Origin: Shewanella psychropiezotolerans
GTDB lineage: Bacteria; Pseudomonadota; Gammaproteobacteria; Enterobacterales; Shewanellaceae
Direction of reading: 5' to 3'
Assembly (NCBI RefSeq): GCF_007197555.1
Contig: NZ_CP041614.1
Coordinates: 2,844,001 to 2,908,000 of the forward strand
DNA length: 64,000 nt
Below the pieces are notes generated by a model. It had not been told where the DNA came from and searched no databases. It was given only the letters and a program-made list of their open reading frames with translations. The translations under genes were made by a program, and so were the position numbers. How positions within the stretch are numbered: the stretch's first letter is position 1; each line of letters opens with the position of its first letter. Below are positions 58,313 through 64,000 of the stretch, in pieces.

Positions 58313-59584
58313 TCAGGCAAACCTTAAGTTTGTCACTCTGTTCCTGCCGCCACTCTTGGCACGATACAGGGCTTTATCTGCGGCTTTTAACACTTCATCT
58401 GCGCCAAGTGTATGTAGCTTGGTTCTGTTATTGATGCTGTCGGCGACGCCTATACTGACAGTGATATTTACGGTTTTATGTTCTCCACCATTTTGGCCAC
58501 AATTTTTAGCATCTTTATCGAGAATGGGTCTTTCATAGTGGTCACGAATGACTAGATCATACTTGGCTATTTTACTCCTTAACTCATTGAGATAGGGCAA
58601 ACATTGATTCGAGTTCTTTCCCTTGAACAAGATAATAAACTCCTCGCCACCATACCTGAATACCGAGGCATTCCCTTCCGTTTGCTTCATTATCTGCGCC
58701 ACTAGCCTCAACACTTCATCTCCGGTCCTGTGTCCATAGGAGTCGTTAAACAGCTTGAAGTGATCCACATCCAGCATGGCTATAGTGTATAGACCATTTA
58801 TGTGCTCCATCTCAATTTCTAGTGCCCTACGGCCTTGAAGCTCAGTCAGTTGATCGACAAATGCCAGTTCATGGCTAGAGGTAATAATCCCTAGCAGGAG
58901 AAGTGTCGCTGCCAATGAAAAACATATTGCTGAAATTTGAGGGGTATCAAAAAAGATGAGGGCTATAGTTGAAAATAGTAGATTAATGAAGATGGTATGG
59001 TCAAAGTTAGCGTTTCTGAATAAGACAATGAATGCGCTAATTAAGGTGAGAAATATTGAGATTATGATGAGCAGCAGCGGTGATGAAGATAATGCCGGTA
59101 TAGGCTTTAGATAGGCACTCCAGAGCCAACTGACATTTTCATTCGTTATCTGTTCAAGCAGGAGCCAGCACCATATCACTTGAAACAAGATTAATAGAAG
59201 ATAGTTAATGCCGAATCGAGAGAGCAAACGTTTTTCTGGTAAAAAATGAATCATGAAAAGATTCACAGGAAGAGCAAATACCAATAAGCAGAAAGCGAAT
59301 TTCTGAATATCCGTCAGGTCAGCAATACCTACATATCTTTGTACCAAATAGAAGCTAACAACCATTAAGAGAGCCACTAGACCTGTAGCTCCTTGATTAA
59401 AAGGTTGACTCAAAAAAATGACGATGGAGAGCATGATGTAAGGGAAAGTAGAGATTAAGCTATGGTAAGGAGTTAGAAAAATTAGAAATTGATCAACCGA
59501 GATACAAAGCGGCAAGGACAGTAGCAGCGGAAACAGTACCCGAAATGGGGCACTTCTTATGATGGTAAAAGAGAAAAATGACAT
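58313..59584 (-). CDS. Membrane diguanylate cyclase (GGDEF)
   Basis: A 423-residue cyclic-di-GMP synthase. Nine or so hydrophobic segments fill residues 1-240, then a GGDEF domain: DQLTELQGRRALEIEM, IAMLDVDHFKLFNDSYGH and the active site FRYGGEEFIILF. It ends ALYRAKSGGRNRVTNL. Intact. The sensor part is an uncharacterised multi-pass membrane region. It is not in an operon. Confidence 0.92.
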   Translation of the reverse strand: MSFFSFTIIRSAPFRVLFPLLLSLPLCISVDQFLIFLTPYHSLISTFPYIMLSIVIFLSQPFNQGATGLVALLMVVSFYLVQRYVGIADLTDIQKFAFCLLVFALPVNLFMIHFLPEKRLLSRFGINYLLLILFQVIWCWLLLEQITNENVSWLWSAYLKPIPALSSSPLLLIIISIFLTLISAFIVLFRNANFDHTIFINLLFSTIALIFFDTPQISAICFSLAATLLLLGIITSSHELAFVDQLTELQGRRALEIEMEHINGLYTIAMLDVDHFKLFNDSYGHRTGDEVLRLVAQIMKQTEGNASVFRYGGEEFIILFKGKNSNQCLPYLNELRSKIAKYDLVIRDHYERPILDKDAKNCGQNGGEHKTVNITVSIGVADSINNRTKLHTLGADEVLKAADKALYRAKSGGRNRVTNLRFA

Positions 59585-59759
59585 TTATGTCCCTGTAATT
59601 TGCTCTCTATACAGTTTTAGCGGCACTTAACTAATTATTATAGTTGGCTTATTAAGATAACAGTCTAATTTTTTGATTTTGAGTGTAAATAAGCATGGTT
59701 TTGCATAACGTGTTCTAGTGACTATGCTTACAGAATAGGCTTGATTAATTCTTAATATA

Positions 59760-61385
59760 ATGGAGTTGGACTTGCAAAAAGTTTATCAAACTTTTCTGGG
59801 ACTGTTGAGTTTTTTTCTTCCTATTACTTGTTTAATATTATTTATTTTGATCACCATTTTATTAAGAATAAATGGTGATCTTGGGTGGCTTTTTTATATA
59901 ACTCGGGAATGGTTGGCCGGTAAGGAGCTCTATACACAGCTTATTGAAGTAAACCCACCTATGATCATCTACTTGATGGCACCCGCTGTTTGGTTAGCTA
60001 ACATGACCGATTTTAGTGCTGCTGGTGCTACTAAAATTTATTTTTCTCTATTTGTACTCATTCCAACTATAGCTCATATTAATTTAAGCAGATTGGTCTT
60101 GCCAGAGAAAACTCGGAATGTTTATATCTATGCCGTCATTTTTATCACTTTTGTTGTTCCATTTTATGACTTTGGTCAAAGAGACCATTTAGCTATCATT
60201 TTATTAATTCCATATCTGTTTGTTCGATATTTAAAAGTGTCAAGCCAGATAAGGATTAACTCTTTTAAGTTATTTCTTTATGGTGTTTTTGCTGGGATTG
60301 CATTATGTTTGAAACCATACTTTATAATTATTCCATTTTTTTCAGAGTGTTTTTTGTTGTATCAGTTCAGAAAGGAGTATCGACTGGTAACGATAGAACC
60401 TGTTACTGCAGTTTTGTTTTTTTGTGGCTTTATAACTTCTATATTTATTTTTCATCCTCAGTACTTCTCCCAAATAGTGCCACTGGCACTTGCCACCTAC
60501 TGGACCTATGGGAAGCCGATTAGCAGTTTCGGTCTGCCATATTATGCGCTTATGGTGATGTTAATTTTTATTGTGGCGAGATATCTCACATCTAAAAAAC
60601 ATCGTGAACTTGTGATGTACTTTAATATCATCCTCTTAGCTTCATTTTTGTCATTTTTAATACAGTCTCATTATAGTTATCAATTGCTACCATTCAAAAC
60701 AATTTTATTCTTGAATTTTACTTTGACTACTTGTTTATATGTCCATGATAAGGCAGAAATAAAAAAATCCATGATTCTTATTTCTGCACTGGCTTGTTAT
60801 CTACTGGTGTTCTCGACAGGGCATATATTTTATGATCAAAGGGGGGTAATTCAGAAGTCAATGACTAATATCGAACTACCTAAGTTAAGTGATATTGGAT
60901 ATAAAGGTTTGGATCATACTGCTGAGATGATAAACAATAATTTTACAGGCAAGAACATCTATATTTTTTCGACGAATGTATGGCCATCAGCATTTATTAC
61001 TTCATATACGAGAGCAATATGGAGCTCGAGCTTCGGTGCACTATGGCCCATACCTGCAATAGCCATGGCTAGGAATGATAGAGGAAGTTTATCTGAAGAA
61101 AATGTAAAAAAAATAGATGCGGTAACAAACTACGTCGTGAATATCATTAATCACGATCTTACTATTAATGATCCAGCTATAATTGTAATTGATGTCACTG
61201 AGCCACCTTCCTATTTTTATGATGGTTTCGAATTTGAGACGTTTATAAGTCAAAACAAAAAAATGTCTGATATTTTTAAACAATATCAATTAACTGATAT
61301 AAAGTTCTCTATACATAAAGACAAGAAGTATAAAGTTTATACCAAGAAATCAAATCCTGTTCACGCTAGTTCGGATAAGAAGTAA
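59760..61385 (+). CDS. GT-C-type membrane glycosyltransferase-like protein (ArnT/PMT-like)
   Basis: A 541-residue protein with about 11 hydrophobic segments in the first 380 residues and a soluble C-terminal part of about 150 residues. The first loop (NGDLGWLFYITREWLAGKEL, then NPPMIIYL) resembles the ArnT/PMT GT-C fold, where an acidic residue in the first loop is catalytic. This would transfer a sugar from a polyprenyl phosphate donor to an outer acceptor. It starts an AT-rich four-gene run with GtrB- and GtrA-like genes, the standard three-part glucosylation set. Acceptor (lipopolysaccharide, capsule or other) unknown. Confidence 0.65.
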   Translation: MELDLQKVYQTFLGLLSFFLPITCLILFILITILLRINGDLGWLFYITREWLAGKELYTQLIEVNPPMIIYLMAPAVWLANMTDFSAAGATKIYFSLFVLIPTIAHINLSRLVLPEKTRNVYIYAVIFITFVVPFYDFGQRDHLAIILLIPYLFVRYLKVSSQIRINSFKLFLYGVFAGIALCLKPYFIIIPFFSECFLLYQFRKEYRLVTIEPVTAVLFFCGFITSIFIFHPQYFSQIVPLALATYWTYGKPISSFGLPYYALMVMLIFIVARYLTSKKHRELVMYFNIILLASFLSFLIQSHYSYQLLPFKTILFLNFTLTTCLYVHDKAEIKKSMILISALACYLLVFSTGHIFYDQRGVIQKSMTNIELPKLSDIGYKGLDHTAEMINNNFTGKNIYIFSTNVWPSAFITSYTRAIWSSSFGALWPIPAIAMARNDRGSLSEENVKKIDAVTNYVVNIINHDLTINDPAIIVIDVTEPPSYFYDGFEFETFISQNKKMSDIFKQYQLTDIKFSIHKDKKYKVYTKKSNPVHASSDKK

Positions 61386-61421
61386 GTCATAGTGAAAAGG
61401 ATTATTCAATGAGGGGGATTT

Positions 61422-62336
61422 ATGATCTCTATTATCTGCCCTATGTATAATGAAGAAGGGGCACTAAGACTGTTTTTCAAAACTTTACTTTCGGTATTAT
61501 CTAAACAAAGTAACTCATTTGAAATCATATGCATAGATGATGGTTGTACTGATGCTACCTTAGAAGAGCTCATTAAGATTAAACAAAAAGTAAAACAGAT
61601 AAGAATTGTGAGTTTTTCAAGGAATTTTGGTAAAGAAGCAGCCTTAACAGCTGGTTTTATGCTTGCGCGTGGTGATGCAGTCATTCCAATAGATGCTGAT
61701 TTACAAGATCCACCTGAGCTTATCTTAACTATGCTAGAGCAGTGGCACCTTGGTTATAAAGTGGTATTGGCAAAGCGCGTGGATCGTTCGAGTGATTCAT
61801 TTTTGAAACGCAGTACTGCTAATTTTTTTTACACCATACATAACCAATTAGCGTCTGAGAAAATTCCATTTAATGTTGGTGATTTTCGATTAATGGATCG
61901 AATAGTTGTCGATGCAATCAATTTATTGCCTGAAAGACAAAGATTTATGAAAGGCTTGCTGTCTTGGGTTGGTTTCAAATCGATCACTATTCCCTATACC
62001 CGTGAATGCAGGTGTAATGGTGAGTCGAAGTTCAAGTTAATGCAACTCTGGAATCTAGCCATTGAAGGTATAACAAGTTTCAGTACGATTCCGTTGAAAA
62101 TTTGGAGTTATATCGGTGCTTCTATTTCTTTGATCTCTTTTGCATATGGTTCATTTATTATCATTCGTACCTTAGTTTTTGGCATAGAGGTACCTGGGTA
62201 TGCATCACTTTTGGTCGTTGTTCTATTTTTAGGTGGAACTCAACTGATTGGAATTGGCGTATTAGGAGAATATATATCCCGAGTTTACCTTGAAACCAAG
62301 CATCGACCTCTATATATCATTGAGCGAGAGTACTAA
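61422..62336 (+). CDS. Family 2 polyprenyl-phosphate glycosyltransferase (GtrB/DPM-like)
   Basis: A 304-residue GT2 enzyme making polyprenyl-phosphate-sugar. It opens ISIICPMYNEEGALRLFF; the metal/donor motif is IDADLQDPPE near residue 95; two C-terminal hydrophobic helices anchor it (about 235-255 and 265-290). This is the layout of GtrB and ArnC/dolichyl-phosphate-mannose synthase proteins. It lies 36 bases after the GT-C gene and 3 bases before the methyltransferase gene. Confidence 0.88.
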   Translation: MISIICPMYNEEGALRLFFKTLLSVLSKQSNSFEIICIDDGCTDATLEELIKIKQKVKQIRIVSFSRNFGKEAALTAGFMLARGDAVIPIDADLQDPPELILTMLEQWHLGYKVVLAKRVDRSSDSFLKRSTANFFYTIHNQLASEKIPFNVGDFRLMDRIVVDAINLLPERQRFMKGLLSWVGFKSITIPYTRECRCNGESKFKLMQLWNLAIEGITSFSTIPLKIWSYIGASISLISFAYGSFIIIRTLVFGIEVPGYASLLVVVLFLGGTQLIGIGVLGEYISRVYLETKHRPLYIIEREY

Positions 62337-62339
62337 CTT

Positions 62340-63074
62340 ATGGAAAAAAAAGCCTATGCTGAACTGGCCGAAAATCAAGATAACCATTGGTGGTTTAAAG
62401 GCAGAAGAGAGATCATTGAGTTTTTTCTCCGTCGATATTCAGTCAATCGAGAGGCTAATGCTAAGGTACTCGAAGTCGGTTGTGGTACTGGTGGAAACTT
62501 GGCTATGTTAAGTCAGTTTGGCGATGTAACTGCTGTCGAAATGGATGAGTTTTCAAGGGCGTATGTTAAGGAAAAACTGAACATTGAAGTACATTACGGT
62601 GCGCTTCCATTTGAAATAGATCTTCAAGATAAACAGTTTGATCTTATTTGCTTATTTGATGTGTTAGAGCATATAGAAGATGATATATCATCCTTAGAGC
62701 GAGTAAGTAATCTTTTGAAAGATAAAGGATATTTAATTATTACAGTCCCTGCATACCAATACCTTTACGGTAAACATGATAAAGAGATGCATCACTACAG
62801 ACGCTATAACTCTGCACATCTATCTTCAATGCTATCTGATTGTGGATTTAGCATTGTCAGCATGAGCTACTTTAATTCCTTTTTATTGCCTATCGCGGGA
62901 CTGTCTCGGCTGCTAGATAAATTTACTGTTAACGACAGTGCAATAGGAGCTAAACAACCTGCCACTGTCATTAATCAGTTCCTATACCGTATTCTTTCAT
63001 TTGAAAAACATGTTCTAAAATTTACCCTGCTTCCATTTGGATTATCATTAATATGTATAGTTCAAAAAAAGTAA
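62340..63074 (+). CDS. Class I SAM-dependent methyltransferase
   Basis: A 244-residue methyltransferase. SAM motif I is VLEVGCGTGGNLAML near residues 42-56; the acidic motif II LICLFDVLEHIEDD follows at about 103-116. Its N-terminus NHWWFKGRREII is common in sugar-modifying family members. It overlaps gtrA by 22 bases. Probably methylates the lipid-linked sugar or surface glycan; the target is inferred from neighbours. Confidence 0.88.
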   Translation: MEKKAYAELAENQDNHWWFKGRREIIEFFLRRYSVNREANAKVLEVGCGTGGNLAMLSQFGDVTAVEMDEFSRAYVKEKLNIEVHYGALPFEIDLQDKQFDLICLFDVLEHIEDDISSLERVSNLLKDKGYLIITVPAYQYLYGKHDKEMHHYRRYNSAHLSSMLSDCGFSIVSMSYFNSFLLPIAGLSRLLDKFTVNDSAIGAKQPATVINQFLYRILSFEKHVLKFTLLPFGLSLICIVQKK

Positions 63075-63457
63075 CTTGGGAAGAGATCCAGGAATTCGGA
63101 CGTTTTGCCGTGGTTGGGCTATTAACGACTTTGATTTACTTTTTCACGGCTAACAGGCTAATGTTAATACTGGCACTGAGTCCATTGTTATCAAATCTAT
63201 TGTCTTTTGTTATTAGTTTTATTTTTTCATATGTTTTGCAAAGTATTTGGAGTTTTAAAGTGAAGATCAATAAGTCCCGTTTTGTGCGTTTTAGCATTAT
63301 CTCGAGTGCTAATTTCACGTTAATATTGGTTATCACACTTACTTTTGACTACGTGGGATTCTCTAATGAGAAGGCCATACTATTTATTTGCCTATTATTA
63401 CCAATCATTAGCTATTTATTTCAAAAATATTGGGTGTTTAATGATAAGACAATATGA
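63053..63457 (+). CDS. GtrA-family membrane protein
   Basis: A 134-residue protein with four hydrophobic helices, the size and layout of GtrA. The opening FGRFAVVGLLTTLIYFFTAN and the late SYLFQKYWVF are typical. GtrA proteins are thought to flip polyprenyl-phosphate sugars to the periplasm. Completes a GT-C/GtrB/GtrA set. Its stop lies 2 bases from the stop of the convergent gene. Confidence 0.88.
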   Translation: MYSSKKVTWEEIQEFGRFAVVGLLTTLIYFFTANRLMLILALSPLLSNLLSFVISFIFSYVLQSIWSFKVKINKSRFVRFSIISSANFTLILVITLTFDYVGFSNEKAILFICLLLPIISYLFQKYWVFNDKTI

Positions 63458-63459
63458 TG

Positions 63460-63999
63460 TTAATTTGAGATTGGAGTGACTCGTTGACATGCTTTTAGGG
63501 GATCGAATCCAGGATCTCCTTCATAGTGATCACATATGCTTGCTAGCATCTTCTTCCATGGGGCTTCTCCCGTATATTCGGATAGACTCTGCCACTCTTT
63601 ATTGTCTGTATCGATTAAAATAAGCTCCTCATAGTCAGGAATGAAGGCAAGTTGCCAGTGTTTGTAATATACAGATCTTTGCTTCTTTGCCACCATCTCT
63701 TTATAAATAGATGGAATCAATACTGCTCGACCATTTTCTCTAACTTCGTAATTGGATGCCGTTTCTGACATTACTTTCTTCTCGTCTATGAAGCTGGCAT
63801 TTATTGATCGAAAGGGAACTGAGGATTCTACAAAAACGGTTCGTTCCGATGTGTTTTGTGTCGAGTTTGTAAGCGCTGTACCATCGAATGGTTTATCTTT
63901 GGCCTGTAGTGCTAAATTTAGTTCATTAAAAAGGCTAGGAGCAATATCTACTAACGAAAACGTGCCTTCGATCTGTTGCGGTGTTTGATTGTCAAGAGA
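63460..63999 (-). CDS. Sulfatase-like (alkaline phosphatase superfamily) protein, C-terminal part, runs off the window
   Basis: An open frame on the minus strand continues without stop to the window edge, giving at least 179 residues of a C-terminus. The stretch IEGTFSLVDIAPSLFNELN resembles the sulfatase segment in which a conserved VDI/VDL-P-S/TL helix precedes the end of the catalytic domain, after TPQ. The rest (YYKHWQLAFIPDYEELILID) resembles the sulfatase C-terminal subdomain. The ATG at 63771 is internal, so calling a separate 103-residue protein is not justified. It converges on gtrA, 2 bases apart. Family assignment is moderate. Confidence 0.55.
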   Translation of the reverse strand, partial: SLDNQTPQQIEGTFSLVDIAPSLFNELNLALQAKDKPFDGTALTNSTQNTSERTVFVESSVPFRSINASFIDEKKVMSETASNYEVRENGRAVLIPSIYKEMVAKKQRSVYYKHWQLAFIPDYEELILIDTDNKEWQSLSEYTGEAPWKKMLASICDHYEGDPGFDPLKACQRVTPISN

Positions 64000-64000
64000 T

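Noticed and set aside
63460..63771. Separate 103-residue protein at the window end
   Set aside because: The frame stays open to the window edge with sulfatase-like sequence upstream of the internal ATG, so it is the end of a longer gene.
63752..63988. 78-codon plus-strand ORF
   Set aside because: Lies antisense to the sulfatase-like coding frame; shadow ORF.

Overview
The window looks like chromosome of a marine gammaproteobacterium, most likely Shewanella or a close relative in the Alteromonadales. This rests on gene content and protein style (TonB-dependent maltodextrin uptake, NhaC antiporter, exported GH13 enzymes, KtrB-type potassium channel, Fur-type operator) and not on a database search. 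No rRNA, tRNA, CRISPR array, transposase or phage gene was seen.

Layout. (1) 1-1.4 kb: KtrB/TrkH potassium uptake subunit. (2) 1.5-14.2 kb: a glycine/serine/alanine catabolic locus in two divergent units, agcS-gcvT-dadA on the minus strand and sdaA-glyA-gcvH-gcvP-porin on the plus strand, flanking an XRE-cupin regulator. An identical palindrome precedes both units. (3) 14.8-25.6 kb: a sarcosine catabolic locus with two tiny overlapping ORFs, a GbdR/SouR-like AraC regulator, a divergent NhaC antiporter, then glyA-soxB-soxD-soxA-soxG-purU. The two loci join up metabolically: sarcosine gives glycine plus a one-carbon unit, glycine is cleaved or turned into serine, and serine deaminase yields pyruvate. 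(4) 25.8-29.5 kb: AraC regulator, CynX-type MFS transporter, RhlE-like helicase. (5) 29.6-40.1 kb: a maltodextrin/starch locus (two exported GH13 enzymes, TonB receptor, cytoplasmic GH13 glucosidase, sugar MFS transporter) with LacI-type operators. (6) 40.3-52 kb: RNA methyltransferase, cytochrome b561, galT, SNF2/SWIM helicase, an orphan flagellin-like gene, a TetR/nitroreductase pair, YjbQ and a diguanylate cyclase. (7) 52.3-57.9 kb: an extracytosolic flavin electron-transfer locus (PepSY-TM, DUF2271, DUF4198, TlpA-like, DUF4266, DUF3570, ApbE) behind a strong candidate Fur box. (8) 58.3-64 kb: a second diguanylate cyclase, an AT-rich surface-glycosylation set (GT-C, GtrB-like, methyltransferase, GtrA) and the end of a sulfatase-like gene running off the window.

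Seven otherwise intact genes (ktrB, dadA, agcS, soxB, soxA, one GGDEF gene, the DUF3570 gene) are each split by the same lesion: one base missing from a G or C run of 4-7. This uniform pattern points to homopolymer sequencing error far more than to seven independent pseudogenes, so they are annotated here as single genes with a broken frame.

The most interesting locus is the Fur-box-preceded flavinylation cluster: it has a visible FMN-acceptor motif in the DUF2271 protein, an outer-membrane partner, and a flavin transferase with no visible export signal.
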